From Nocardioides seonyuensis (GTDB lineage Bacteria; Actinomycetota; Actinomycetes; Propionibacteriales; Nocardioidaceae): a stretch of DNA of 64,000 nt. This document shows positions 47,906-57,781 of the stretch, piece by piece. The translations under genes were made by a program, and so were the position numbers. Location of the stretch: the NCBI RefSeq assembly GCF_004683965.1, contig NZ_CP038436.1, positions 1,860,001 through 1,924,000 of the forward strand, given 5' to 3'. Under the pieces are notes generated by a model, which worked only from the letters and a program-made list of their open reading frames with translations, did not search any database and was not told the origin of the DNA. The stretch's first letter is position 1. Each line of letters starts with the position of its first letter.

Positions 47906-50900
47906 ATGTCGGCATTGTGGAGCACGTTCGGTGTGTCCGGTGGACGCACAGCAGCAGCGGTCAGGCGGGGGATGGCAGCGCTGCTGGTCCTCCCCGTGCT
48001 GGCCGCCGTCCAGGTCGTGGCGGCAGCACCTGCGGAGGCAGTGCTCGTCGCAGGCTTCGAGATCGACGGCAACACGCCCGACGGCGCAGAGGCCGGGGTC
48101 GACTGGGACACCCCCGTCGGCACCAGGGCGGACGACCCCGTCGGCAACATCGACACCACCACGTTCAAGGGGAGCAAGGAGTTCGAGCACCCCTCGACCT
48201 GGGAGCGCGGCGTGGGCCTGGCGCCCAACCAGGACGACATCTCCGCCGTCTACTTCCACGACGCCATCGTCGACGGTGACATCTGGGGGTACGTCGGCTT
48301 CCGGCGCTACACGACCACCGGCGTGACCAACTTCGACGTGGAGTTCAACAAGCTGCCCAACGCCACCGCGACGACGTACCTCCCCGTGCGCTCCGTCGGC
48401 GACGTCATGGTGCGCTTCGAGCAGGACGGCAACAACGCCTTCGAGCTCACCGCGGCCTGGTTCTGGACGCGGGTGAGCTCCAGTGACTGGGGCTCCGGGT
48501 GCATCGAGGTCCCCGGCTACACGCCGCGCTCGGGCTGGTGTGCGGAGAGCATCACGTCGATCCCCTTCACCGGTGCGACCGGGGAGGACGGCCACTTCGC
48601 CGAGGGTGCGTTCAACTTCAGCAGCCTCCTCGACCAGGCAAACCCCGGCGCGACCTGCGCCGGCGGCGACTTCGGCACCATGAACCTCCGCTCCTTCACC
48701 GGCAACGCCAACGAGTCGGCCCTCAAGGACTACGTCGAGCCCCTCGCCATCGACGTCGACGACACGTGTGGAGAGCTCGAGATCTACAAGGTCGACCAGT
48801 TCGGCGACCCGGTGCCCGGCGCGACGTTCTCGATCTCACCCAACCCGATCCCGGGCGAGACCGGCACGCTCGTCGTGACCGACGGTGGAGCCGGTGACCC
48901 CGACAGCACCGCCGACGGCGCGATCGTCATCGACCCGGCCACCCCCGGCACCTACACCGTCATCGAGACCGCGGCGCCTCCGGGCTACGAGCTGGTGCAG
49001 CCCGAGTCCGCGCGCACCTGGACCGTCACGGTCGGCGAGAGCGGCCAAGGCAGCGTGAACGTGCCGTTGTCGGTGCAGAACCGCCTCTACTTCGAGCCGC
49101 CCTCGATCCTCAACGAGCCCGACTACGACGTCGACTACAACTGGGAGGTCACCAAGTCGGTGGCGGACCCCAGCACCGTCGACGTCCCGGAGGGCACTCC
49201 CGCCACCTTCACCTACACGGTGCTGCTGCGGGCCCTCCAGGCCACCCGCACCGACTACGGCGGCACCATCACGCTCGACAACCCCAACGACCACGGCATG
49301 CGCGGCACGCTGAGCGTCGGGATCGACGGCGGCAGCGCGTGCACGATCGACACGGTCACCGACCTGGACGACGACCCCACCAACGGGTTCCAGGTCGCGA
49401 TGCCGGCCGGTGAGCGCGTGCTGACCTACTCCTGCACGGTCGCGCCGGACGCGGAGCCGCCGTCGGGCACGACCGCCACGATCGCGTGGAACCCGATGAC
49501 CTACCCGCAGCCGCCTGCGGACCCGGCGCCGACCTACACCCGTTCGGACTCCTCGCCGTTCACGATCGACCAGAGGGTCGACGAGCAGACCACCGTCACC
49601 GACGTCTTCGACTCGGACGCGGGCACCACCAGGACATGGGGTCCCTTCGACTGGCACGACGTCCGCAACCCTGACGCGACACCGCCACACACGATCGTCG
49701 TCGCCACCTACACCAGGACCGTGGCCGGAGTCCCCGGCGAGTGCAATCCCTACGACAACCTGGTCAGCGAGTCCGCCGACGGCACGACCGACACCGAGCG
49801 GGTCAACGTCTGCGTCGGTCGTGACCTGACGATCACCAAGGACGCCCGGCTCGGCTTCCAGCGCGACCTCCTGTGGAGCATCAAGAAGGGTGGTCCCGGA
49901 ACGGTCTTCACCGGCGAGGACGCCAACGGCGTGCTCCAGCGCATGGTCCGCTACACGATCGACATCACCGCACGCGGCAAGAGCGACACCCAGTTCGGGC
50001 TCTCGGGCACGATCCACCTCGACAACCCCAACGAGTGGCCCGTCACCGGCACCATCACCGACACGGTCGTGATCGACGGCGCGACGATCACCTGTGACGT
50101 GGACGGGGCTGACGTCGGGGGAGCCGACGGCCACCAGGTCACGGTTCCCGCCAACGCGGTCGACCACGAGCTCACCTACTCCTGCGCCGGGGTCGAGGAG
50201 GGCGACTACGTCGGCAAGAACACCGTGACGTTCGACTACAGCGCCGACTCCCACGAGTACCCCGACGCTGACGACACCGCGACCAGGACCGTCGACGTCG
50301 AGGTCGTCGGTGACCCGGAGCCGGCCCACCAGAAGGTCACGATCACCGACCTGCTGGACGGGAACGACGTCACGGGCGCGCTGCCGCAGTCGGAGTTCGA
50401 CTGGACGACCGTGAACGGGATGGACGACAACACCCAGCGCGTGCCGTACGACGTGCTGCTCGGCACGACCGCCGACAAGTGCACCGACCACACCAACGTC
50501 GTCTCGATCGACGGCCTGACCTACCCGGGGACCAGCGACGGCCACACCGTGACCGTCTGCTCGCCCGGGGTCGGCAAGACGGTCGAGGCCGACTACGGCC
50601 AGAAGCAGCTGTGGGACCTCGCCAAGCAGGTCGACAAGACCCAGGTGGAGATCAGCGAAGGCGGCACCGCCACCTTCAACTACACCGTGAAGGCGACTCC
50701 CGGTGCGGTGGTCGACGACGGCACCTCGTCGTGGTCCGGTCAGCTGTCCGTGCACAATCCCTCCACCACCACCGCCCTGACCGTCGACGTGAAGGACCTG
50801 CCGTCGGTCACCGGCTGGACGTGCCAGCTGCTGGACGACGGCAGTGCCGTGGAGGTGCTGCCCGGCGCGACACTGCTCGTCGACTACGAGTGCTCGGGAA

Positions 50901-53065
50901 CCGGGCACCCGTCCGGCAAGAACACGGTCGAGGTCGCCTTCGACCAGGACCAGGTCGTCAAGAAGACCGTGGACGTCACGTTCGATCCCCGCGCTGCGGT
51001 CAGTGACTCGGTCGTGGAGGTGTGGGACGACAAGACCAACCCCGGCCAGCCCCCGGTGCTGCTGGGCGAGGCCGACGCCTCCGACCCCGAGTCCTGGACG
51101 TTCGAGTACGCCGTCGTGAAGAGCGGGGTGGCGGGCGCCTGCACGACCTACACCAACACCGCCGTGGTGCTGCTCGAGGCCACCGATCCCGACCCGACTG
51201 CACAGGCGAAGGCCGAGCTCTGCGTCGAGAAGCCGCTGACGATCGAAGTGTCGGCCGAGGGACGCTACGGCGTGACCTACCCGTGGACGATCGACAAGGA
51301 GGTCGACCAGACTCGTGTCGAGGTCGACGAGGCCACCGGCGAGGCGACCTTCGACTACACCGTCACCGTGAGGGCCGGCGAGGAACAACCTGCCGGCTGG
51401 ACGATGGACGGCTCGATCGAGGTGTCCAACCCCAACGGCTACACCGGCGGCGCCATCACGCTGACGGACGCCGACGTCACCACCGACCTGGGTGGTGGTG
51501 CGACCTGCACGGCGACACTTCCGGCCCCGCCGGTCGTGCCCGTGGCGTCGGGTGGCGGGGCAGGCACGCTGGTCGTCCCGTTCACCTGCACCTTCACCGG
51601 TGAGCCCGCAACATCCGGCACCGTCAGTGCCACGGTCACGTGGGACCCCGCCGGCTCGGGTGAGGTGGCCACGGCCAGCGACACCGGTGCCGTCGAGCTC
51701 TCGGTCGGCCAGGAGACCCACAGGACGGTCGACGTCATCGACGACAAGACCGACCCGGCGAACCCGGTGGTCCTCGAGGAGGACCTCACCTGGTCCAGCG
51801 GTCTGGTGAAGTCCTACGAGTACTCCCTCACCCTCCCCGGAACTCCCGGCGAGTGCGTCGACCACACCAACACCGCCGTCGTCGACCTCACCCCCGGCCA
51901 GGGGACCTCGACGACCGCGTTCGACGAGCAGGGCAACCCGCAGGACGAGCAGACTGTCGCGGTGTGCGTGGAGAGCCCGCTGGGCGCGGAGGTCGACGCC
52001 GAGGCGGATCTCGCCCGGGCCTACGCGTGGTCGATCGACAAGTCGGTCGACGCCACCCAGCGCAACGTCGACGCGTCGGGCACCGCCACCTTCCGCTACA
52101 CGGTCGTGGCCCGGGCGGGTGACGCGACCGACTCGGGATGGCGGATGTCCGGCTCCGTCGAGCTGACCAACCCCAACACCTACCCCGGTGGCGACATCAC
52201 CGCCGACGTGTCGGCTGCCAGCGACGTCGGAGGCGGGGCGACCTGCACGGTCGCCGGCGGTGAGGACGTCGTCGTACCGGCGGCAGCCGACGGGAGCGGA
52301 TCGCGCACCCTGCCGGTGACGTGCTCCTTCTCCTCGAAGCCTGCGAGCTCCGGTTCGTTGACCGTCACGGCGACCTGGGACCCGGCTGGCGAGGCTGCCA
52401 CGGCAAGCGTCTCGGACTCCGCTCCGGTGTCGTTCGCCGTCCGGTCGGAGACCAACAAGGTCGTGGACGTCGTCGATGACAAGACCCGGCCCGGTGAGCG
52501 CGTGGTCCTGGAGGAGGTCGTCGTCTGGTCGCAGGGCCTGGTGAAGACCTACACCTACGACCTGGCGCTCGCGGGTGGCGCGGCCGGCGCGTGCGTGGCC
52601 TACACAAACACCGCTGCGGTCGACCTGACCGAGGGTGTCGACCCGACGGCGTCGGCGACGACCAGCGTGTGCGTGCCTGTCGTGGTGACGCCCCCGCCGC
52701 CGCCGGCCCCGCCGGAGGTGCTCCCCGCTGAGGCGTTCGGCAAGGCGGTCGGCAACGTGCGGGCCACCTGTCAGGGCACGGTCCGGGCCAGCCTGAAGAA
52801 CCGGTCCGGGGTCAGGGTGACCTACCGGCTGCGGGTGGGCAAGAAGGTCCACCGCATCGAGGTCCGGTCGCTGCAGAACAAGAAGTTCCGGACCAGTGGC
52901 AAGGCACGCGCCAAGGTGACCCTGAAGCTGGGGACACGGGTGCTCGACCGGATCCGCGTGCCGGCACGCTGCGCCCTTCCCGAGGTGCTTCCGGCCACCG
53001 GCCTGCGAGCAGCCCAGGTCAAGGCGCGCATCGACCACCAGGCGTCGCTCATGAGGGGGCACTGA
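47906..53065 (+). CDS. Very large secreted surface protein with SpaA-like and repeated beta domains
   Basis: 1719 aa. Signal peptide within residues 18-46 (GMAALLVLPVLAAVQVVAAAPAEA). Residues 47-285 are a beta-rich head without a recognised family. About 290-395 is a SpaA/prealbumin-like domain (GELEIYKVDQFGDPVPGATF; GTYTVIETAAPPGYELV). Five related 215-250-residue units start near residues 407, 640, 890, 1107 and 1355, each with a W-x-(I/V/L)-x-K motif (YNWEVTKSV, LLWSIKKG, QLWDLAKQV, YPWTIDKEV, YAWSIDKSV). A Pro stretch leads to the C-terminal module at 1604-1705, then LPATG with no membrane helix after it. It is likely an adhesin or fibrillar surface protein; anchoring is unclear. Confidence 0.8.
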   Translation: MSALWSTFGVSGGRTAAAVRRGMAALLVLPVLAAVQVVAAAPAEAVLVAGFEIDGNTPDGAEAGVDWDTPVGTRADDPVGNIDTTTFKGSKEFEHPSTWERGVGLAPNQDDISAVYFHDAIVDGDIWGYVGFRRYTTTGVTNFDVEFNKLPNATATTYLPVRSVGDVMVRFEQDGNNAFELTAAWFWTRVSSSDWGSGCIEVPGYTPRSGWCAESITSIPFTGATGEDGHFAEGAFNFSSLLDQANPGATCAGGDFGTMNLRSFTGNANESALKDYVEPLAIDVDDTCGELEIYKVDQFGDPVPGATFSISPNPIPGETGTLVVTDGGAGDPDSTADGAIVIDPATPGTYTVIETAAPPGYELVQPESARTWTVTVGESGQGSVNVPLSVQNRLYFEPPSILNEPDYDVDYNWEVTKSVADPSTVDVPEGTPATFTYTVLLRALQATRTDYGGTITLDNPNDHGMRGTLSVGIDGGSACTIDTVTDLDDDPTNGFQVAMPAGERVLTYSCTVAPDAEPPSGTTATIAWNPMTYPQPPADPAPTYTRSDSSPFTIDQRVDEQTTVTDVFDSDAGTTRTWGPFDWHDVRNPDATPPHTIVVATYTRTVAGVPGECNPYDNLVSESADGTTDTERVNVCVGRDLTITKDARLGFQRDLLWSIKKGGPGTVFTGEDANGVLQRMVRYTIDITARGKSDTQFGLSGTIHLDNPNEWPVTGTITDTVVIDGATITCDVDGADVGGADGHQVTVPANAVDHELTYSCAGVEEGDYVGKNTVTFDYSADSHEYPDADDTATRTVDVEVVGDPEPAHQKVTITDLLDGNDVTGALPQSEFDWTTVNGMDDNTQRVPYDVLLGTTADKCTDHTNVVSIDGLTYPGTSDGHTVTVCSPGVGKTVEADYGQKQLWDLAKQVDKTQVEISEGGTATFNYTVKATPGAVVDDGTSSWSGQLSVHNPSTTTALTVDVKDLPSVTGWTCQLLDDGSAVEVLPGATLLVDYECSGTGHPSGKNTVEVAFDQDQVVKKTVDVTFDPRAAVSDSVVEVWDDKTNPGQPPVLLGEADASDPESWTFEYAVVKSGVAGACTTYTNTAVVLLEATDPDPTAQAKAELCVEKPLTIEVSAEGRYGVTYPWTIDKEVDQTRVEVDEATGEATFDYTVTVRAGEEQPAGWTMDGSIEVSNPNGYTGGAITLTDADVTTDLGGGATCTATLPAPPVVPVASGGGAGTLVVPFTCTFTGEPATSGTVSATVTWDPAGSGEVATASDTGAVELSVGQETHRTVDVIDDKTDPANPVVLEEDLTWSSGLVKSYEYSLTLPGTPGECVDHTNTAVVDLTPGQGTSTTAFDEQGNPQDEQTVAVCVESPLGAEVDAEADLARAYAWSIDKSVDATQRNVDASGTATFRYTVVARAGDATDSGWRMSGSVELTNPNTYPGGDITADVSAASDVGGGATCTVAGGEDVVVPAAADGSGSRTLPVTCSFSSKPASSGSLTVTATWDPAGEAATASVSDSAPVSFAVRSETNKVVDVVDDKTRPGERVVLEEVVVWSQGLVKTYTYDLALAGGAAGACVAYTNTAAVDLTEGVDPTASATTSVCVPVVVTPPPPPAPPEVLPAEAFGKAVGNVRATCQGTVRASLKNRSGVRVTYRLRVGKKVHRIEVRSLQNKKFRTSGKARAKVTLKLGTRVLDRIRVPARCALPEVLPATGLRAAQVKARIDHQASLMRGH

Positions 53066-53389
53066 GCGGCCGCTTGGCCACCTCCATCCCCCGATGGAGG
53101 GTCACAACCGGCGTCGGTGGACGACCCACGCGTCCACCGGCGCCGGCGTGCGTCCTGGGTGGTCTGGTCCGCCCCGGGGGTCAAAGCACCGGAAACGGTG
53201 AAGGACTGGTGCAGGATGCGTACAGGTTTCCTACTCGTTGGTAACCACGGGTGTTCAGGGCGGCGTCGAGGCAGCACATTGAGCGCGCGTGGTTCCAAGT
53301 CTCATCGGGGGGATCGCGCAGCCGGCCGCCCAACCTGGGCGGCGTCTGGTGGCTACGTGGAGCGTGACTTGGCTAGGGGTGTGGGATCC
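53066..53389. other. Intergenic region between the two large surface-protein genes
   Basis: 324 bp without a gene. The first 80 bp hold two hairpins (53081-53146). The remainder contains GGAAAC at 53191 and GTTTCC at 53226 as an inverted pair, and GGTAACC at 53240-53246. No convincing promoter hexamers were found. An open frame that runs through it from 53117 lacks a signal or ribosome binding site and is only an upstream extension of the next gene's frame. Confidence 0.5.
53081..53146. terminator. Two hairpins after the first surface-protein gene
   Basis: CCTCCATC (53081-53088) pairs with GATGGAGG (53093-53100). CCGGCGTCGGTGGACG (53108-53123) pairs, with one G-T wobble, with 53131-53146 around the loop ACCCACG. 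The same pair of hairpins, with the same loop, follows the next gene at 56381-56445. Confidence 0.7.
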
Positions 53390-56368
53390 ATGGTTCGTTG
53401 GGGTGCATCGGCGCGCGGGGAGAATCGGGGCTCGGGGGTGGTCGGCCGGGTGGCAGCACTCCTGCTGCTCGTTCCGGCCATGACAGTCGTGGCGGGGGTG
53501 CCCGCCCACGCGACGTGGGGGGAGTCCACGCCTCCCGACGTGGTGGGCGTGCCGTCCGGCGACCCGGGCTACGGCAAGGCCAAGCTCGTAATCAACAAGG
53601 GTGGCGACCGCACCAGCACCGGCGTCTCGCCCCTGAGCGGTGCACGGTTCGAGTTCTTCAGGACCACCTCCAACGCGTTGAGCGGCGGCACCAGCGTCGG
53701 CACCTGCACGACCGACGCCACCGGGCGCTGCGGCATCCTCGCCTCCCTGAGCAGCAGCTACTACGACACCTACTTCTACGCGACCGAGCTCTCGGCGCCC
53801 GCCGGCTGGTCCGCTCCGGGGAGCTGGGGCGGCTCCGACGACCCCGTCCGCTACGCGACCGGAGCGATCAACCGCTACGACTCGGCCAGCCAGCGCACCA
53901 GGCTGCTGCCCGGCACCGGCCGAACCTGGCCGGACGTGCGCACCAACCCGCAGGCGCCCACCCGCTGCGGCATCGACATCAGCATGATCTTCGACGTCTC
54001 CAACTCCATCGACTCCTCCGAGCTCACCACGTTCAAGGCAGCCGGCAGGTCGGTGATCGACAGCCTGGTCAACACGCCTTCGCGCGTCGCGCTGCACAAG
54101 TTCGCCACCGACGCCTCGACCGTCCTCGGCGCGCTGACCCCCGTGGGCGACGCGGCAGGTGCCACGACGGTCAAGAACGCCATCAACGGCCTCACCGGTC
54201 CGGGCGGCAACGCCGGTGGCACCAACTGGGACCGCGGCCTGTGGCAGAGCGTCAACAGCGACTACGACGTCGCGCTCATCCTCACCGACGGTGACCCGAC
54301 CTTCTGGGGCAGCCCTGCGGCCGGTCCCGGCGACGTGACCACGCTGCGCGAGGTGGAGGAGGCGATCCACTCCGCCAACGCCATCAAGGCCGGCAAGACC
54401 CAGGTGATCGCCGTGGGCATCGGGATGTCCGGGAGCGACTCGGTCAAGCGGCTCAACCTGATCTCCGACCCCGGCAGCACCTACACCACCACGTGGCAGG
54501 AGCTCGGCGAGGACCTCAAGGCGATCGCGACCGGCGCGTGCAAGAGCAAGGTCACGATCCAGAAGAAGATCGAGGACCACGACGGCATTCCCAAGCCCAA
54601 CTCCAGCTACGCCAACGGCTGGTCCTTCACCGGATCGACCTCGGCCGGCACGCTGGGCAGCTTCCCGGCGACGGCGGCGGTCAACGGTCAGAACGGCTTC
54701 ACCTCCGCCGACCTGACCGTCGGGGCGGGCCAGACGCCGACCATCACCATCTCCGAGTCGCTGAAGGACGGCTGGACCTACCGCGGTGCCACCTGCTCGG
54801 TCGACGGCAAGCCCGTCAGCGTGACCCCGGGCCAGCAGGCAGGGACCTTCTCCTTCACGGGTCGCTCCGGCTCGGTCATGACCTGCGAGGTGACCAACCG
54901 CAAGCCCGCGCCCCCGGCGTACCTCACGCTGACCAAGAGGGTCCTCGACGCCTCGGGCGCCACCCTTCCCGCGAGCGCAGGGGAGGCCTGGACCCTCACG
55001 GCCACCGGACCGGGCGGGTTCTCGGGCGCCGGCAACACCGCGGCCGTGACCGCCAAGAGCGTCAGCCCCGGCCAGACCTACACCCTGAGCGAGAGCACGA
55101 AGGCGGGCTACGACAACGGCACCACCTGGTCGTGCGTGAAGACGGCCGGACCGGGGGACCTCGCCTTCACCGCGCCCGACAAGGTCACCCCGGCCGCAGG
55201 TCAGGAGATCACCTGCAAGATCACCAACCAGGCGCGCATGGCCGACCTCCTCGTGAGCAAGACTGCCGTGCCGTCCTACGAGCGTGACTACGACTGGACG
55301 CTCACCAAGACCGTCGACACGACCGAGCAGACGGTGGAGCCTGGTGCCACGGCCAGCTTCGGCTACGAGGTCACCGCCACGGCCTCGGCCCCCCAGGACT
55401 CCGGGTTCAAGGTCACCGGCACCATCACCGTGCAGAACCCCAACGCCACGGCGATCTCCGGCGTGACCATCCTCGACGCGATGCCGAACGCCACGTGCAC
55501 GGTGCCGGGCGGGACGTCGGCGACGATCGCGCCGGGCGCCCACGAGTTCCCCTACAGCTGCTCGCTGACCGGTGGCTCGGCCACGGCCAAGGGCACCAAC
55601 ACCGCCAAGGTGACGTGGAACAAGGCTCCCTACAACGGCACGAGCGGCACGGCGCAGGCCACCAAGGCCTACGACTTCGCGTCGGTCACGCCGACCACCA
55701 CGGGGGCCACCGCGACCCTCCAGGACGACCGCTACGACCTCAACGGCGATGACGAGGGAACCTCTGCGGTCGTGACGCTCGCCGAGAGCCCGAAGGTCTT
55801 CGCCTACACGCTCGAGCACGGCTCGGCTGCGGGCGAGTGCCTCCCGTTCACCAACACGGCCTCGATGACCGTTCCCGGCGACGTCGACCAGAGCGCTTCC
55901 ACGACGGTCGAGGTGTGCGCGCCGGTCGTGACGCCGCCGCCCACGCCGGTCACGCCGCCGGTCGAGCCCCCGGCGCTGCCGGTGGCCCCACCGGTCGCTC
56001 CCCCGGTCCCGACGGAGGTGCTGCCGGCCCAGGCCTTCGGCAAGGCCGTGGGCAAGGTGCGGACGAGCTGCCAGGGCACGGTCCGGGCGACGCTCGACAA
56101 CGCCTCGGGCGTCCGGGTGACCTACAAGCTGCGTGTGGGCAAGAAGGTCCACAGCATCAAGGTGAAGTCGCTGGCCAAGAAGAAGTTCCGGACCTCGGGT
56201 GAGGCTCGAGCCAAGGTCACCCTGAAGCTCGGCAAGCGCGTCCTCGACCGGATCCGCGTCCCGAAGCGCTGTGCGCCTCCCGAGGTGCTTCCCGCCACCG
56301 GTCTCCGGGGCGGGGCGGCGCAGGCGCGCTCGGCCGGCGTGGTCAGCCTGGGCATCAGGTTGGGCTGA
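53390..56368 (+). CDS. Secreted von Willebrand A-domain surface protein
   Basis: 992 aa from ATG 53390, the first start before a signal peptide (GRVAALLLLVPAMTVVAGVPAHA). Residues 55-150 form a SpaA-like region (YGKAKLVINKGGDR; FYATELSAPAGW). Residues about 192-385 are a vWA domain with a MIDAS-type DVSNS (ISMIFDVSNSIDSSE) and LTDGDPTFWG. Three beta units follow near 387, 510 and 617, the last with the YDWTLTKTV motif shared with the upstream protein. A Pro-rich linker and a C-terminal module from 875 end in LPATG with no membrane helix. It probably binds ligands in a metal-dependent way at the cell surface. Confidence 0.82.
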   Translation: MVRWGASARGENRGSGVVGRVAALLLLVPAMTVVAGVPAHATWGESTPPDVVGVPSGDPGYGKAKLVINKGGDRTSTGVSPLSGARFEFFRTTSNALSGGTSVGTCTTDATGRCGILASLSSSYYDTYFYATELSAPAGWSAPGSWGGSDDPVRYATGAINRYDSASQRTRLLPGTGRTWPDVRTNPQAPTRCGIDISMIFDVSNSIDSSELTTFKAAGRSVIDSLVNTPSRVALHKFATDASTVLGALTPVGDAAGATTVKNAINGLTGPGGNAGGTNWDRGLWQSVNSDYDVALILTDGDPTFWGSPAAGPGDVTTLREVEEAIHSANAIKAGKTQVIAVGIGMSGSDSVKRLNLISDPGSTYTTTWQELGEDLKAIATGACKSKVTIQKKIEDHDGIPKPNSSYANGWSFTGSTSAGTLGSFPATAAVNGQNGFTSADLTVGAGQTPTITISESLKDGWTYRGATCSVDGKPVSVTPGQQAGTFSFTGRSGSVMTCEVTNRKPAPPAYLTLTKRVLDASGATLPASAGEAWTLTATGPGGFSGAGNTAAVTAKSVSPGQTYTLSESTKAGYDNGTTWSCVKTAGPGDLAFTAPDKVTPAAGQEITCKITNQARMADLLVSKTAVPSYERDYDWTLTKTVDTTEQTVEPGATASFGYEVTATASAPQDSGFKVTGTITVQNPNATAISGVTILDAMPNATCTVPGGTSATIAPGAHEFPYSCSLTGGSATAKGTNTAKVTWNKAPYNGTSGTAQATKAYDFASVTPTTTGATATLQDDRYDLNGDDEGTSAVVTLAESPKVFAYTLEHGSAAGECLPFTNTASMTVPGDVDQSASTTVEVCAPVVTPPPTPVTPPVEPPALPVAPPVAPPVPTEVLPAQAFGKAVGKVRTSCQGTVRATLDNASGVRVTYKLRVGKKVHSIKVKSLAKKKFRTSGEARAKVTLKLGKRVLDRIRVPKRCAPPEVLPATGLRGGAAQARSAGVVSLGIRLG

Positions 56369-56380
56369 CACCTCCCAGTC

Positions 56381-56445
56381 CCTCCATTGCCCCGATGGAG
56401 GACCGGCCGGCGCCGGTGGACGACCCACGCGTCCACCGGCGTCGG
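56381..56445. terminator. Two hairpins after the second surface-protein gene
   Basis: CCTCCAT (56381-56387) pairs with ATGGAGG (56395-56401). CCGGCGCCGGTGGACG (56407-56422) pairs with 56430-56445 around ACCCACG, with one wobble. This is a near copy of the structure at 53081-53146. Confidence 0.7.
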
Positions 56446-56495
56446 CTCCTTCGTGCTCCTGTGCAGAGCGCGACCCATGACGGCCGTGGGTCCGT

Positions 56496-56525
56496 TTGGC
56501 GTCGGCGGCTGAGTCCCGATACCGT
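56496..56525 (+). promoter_or_regulatory. Probable promoter of the 2-oxoacid dehydrogenase operon
   Basis: TTGGCG (56496-56501), an 18-base spacer and TACCGT (56520-56525) make a good housekeeping-type promoter. The message would have a leader of about 90 bases before the TTG start at 56624. Confidence 0.5.
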
Positions 56526-56623
56526 GGCAGCACCATGTGGTCGCGGTCACACACGCCGGCGACCGCGCTGAGCCGTCGGCGTCGGGCAACCCCCGTCACG
56601 CCGCTTGCGACTAAGGAGCTGCG

Positions 56624-57781
56624 TTGACCGAACCTGCCGGTTTCGGCCCCGACCTTGCGGAGGTCTTCGGACCCTCCCAACAGGACGGCGGGCCCAACCT
56701 CGTCCAGCTCCTGACGCCGGAGGGCGAGCGCGTCCACCACCCCGAGTTCGACCACGACTTCTCCGCCGAGGAGCTGCGCGGGCTCTACCGCGACATGGTC
56801 CTCACCCGGCGCATCGACGTCGAGGCCACGGCTCTGCAGCGCCACGGCGAGCTCGGCATCTGGGCCCAGCTGCTGGGCCAGGAGGCCGCCCAGATCGGAG
56901 CCGGGCGCGCCCTCTCCCCGCAGGACTACGTCTTCCCGACCTACCGCGAGCACGGCGTCGCCTACTGCCGCGGCCTCGACCCCCTCAAGCTCCTCGGCCT
57001 CTTCCGCGGGGTCGACCAGGGCTCCTGGGACCCCAACGAGGCCAACTTCGGGCTCTACACGATCGTCATCGGCGCCCAGACCCTGCACGCCACGGGCTAC
57101 GCCATGGGCCTCCAGCGCGACGGTGTGGTCGGCACGGGTGACCCCGAGCGCGACGCCGCGGTGATCGCCCACTTCGGCGACGGCGCCTCCTCCCAGGGCG
57201 ACGTCAACGAGGCGTTCATCTTCGCCGCCTCCTACAACGCCCCGGTCGTCTTCTTCTGCCAGAACAACCAGTGGGCGATCTCCGAACCGATCGAGCGGCA
57301 GACCCGGATCCCGCTCCACCAGCGCGCGCTGGGATTCGGCTTCCCGGGCATCCGGGTCGATGGCAACGACGTGCTCGCGACGTACGCCGTCACCAAGGCG
57401 GCCCTGCAGCGGGCACGCGAGGGAAACGGGCCGTCGTTCGTCGAGGCCTACACCTACCGGATGGGTGCGCACACCACGACCGACGACCCCACCCGCTACC
57501 GCCTCAACGACGAGCTCGAGCACTGGAAGCTCAAGGACCCGATCGAGCGGCTCAAGGTCTACCTGCGCCGCAACGGCCTGGTCGACCAGGAGTTCTTCGA
57601 CTCCCTCGACGCCGAGGCCAAGGAGCTCGGGGCGCACCTGCGCGAGGGCTGCAAGGCCCTGCCCGATCCCAAGCCGCTCGACCAGTTCGGCTACGTGTTC
57701 AGCGAGATGACCGAGGAGCTCGAGGCCCAGCGCGACGGCTTCGCGGCCTACCTCGAGTCGTTCGAGGGGGCCCACTCATGA
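56624..57781 (+). CDS. bkdA: Branched-chain 2-oxoacid (or pyruvate) dehydrogenase E1 alpha
   Basis: 385 aa, TTG start behind aaggagctgcg. The thiamine-diphosphate motif is HFGDGASSQGDVNEAFIFAASYNAPVVFFCQNNQ, and the phosphorylation-loop region is RMGAHTTTDDPTRYR. LGQEAAQIGAGRAL and VFPTYREHGVAYCRG are usual for E1 alpha. The alpha2beta2 type of E1 in Actinobacteria is generally branched-chain specific, since pyruvate uses the single-chain AceE; substrate is inferred. It overlaps E1 beta by 4 bp. Confidence 0.88.
   Translation: MTEPAGFGPDLAEVFGPSQQDGGPNLVQLLTPEGERVHHPEFDHDFSAEELRGLYRDMVLTRRIDVEATALQRHGELGIWAQLLGQEAAQIGAGRALSPQDYVFPTYREHGVAYCRGLDPLKLLGLFRGVDQGSWDPNEANFGLYTIVIGAQTLHATGYAMGLQRDGVVGTGDPERDAAVIAHFGDGASSQGDVNEAFIFAASYNAPVVFFCQNNQWAISEPIERQTRIPLHQRALGFGFPGIRVDGNDVLATYAVTKAALQRAREGNGPSFVEAYTYRMGAHTTTDDPTRYRLNDELEHWKLKDPIERLKVYLRRNGLVDQEFFDSLDAEAKELGAHLREGCKALPDPKPLDQFGYVFSEMTEELEAQRDGFAAYLESFEGAHS

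Noticed and set aside
48836..53062. 4.2-kb open frame on the minus strand opposite the large surface protein
   Set aside because: It is a codon-bias shadow: the translation is low-complexity Gly/Arg/Val/Asp-rich with no domain, while the plus-strand frame has a signal peptide and repeated domains.
53117..53389. N-terminal extension of the vWA-domain protein
   Set aside because: It would place 91 residues before the signal peptide and covers the terminator hairpins of the previous gene.
53255..57775. 4.5-kb open frame on the minus strand spanning the vWA protein and E1 alpha genes
   Set aside because: It crosses two well-supported plus-strand genes, an intergenic terminator and a promoter, and encodes no recognisable domain.
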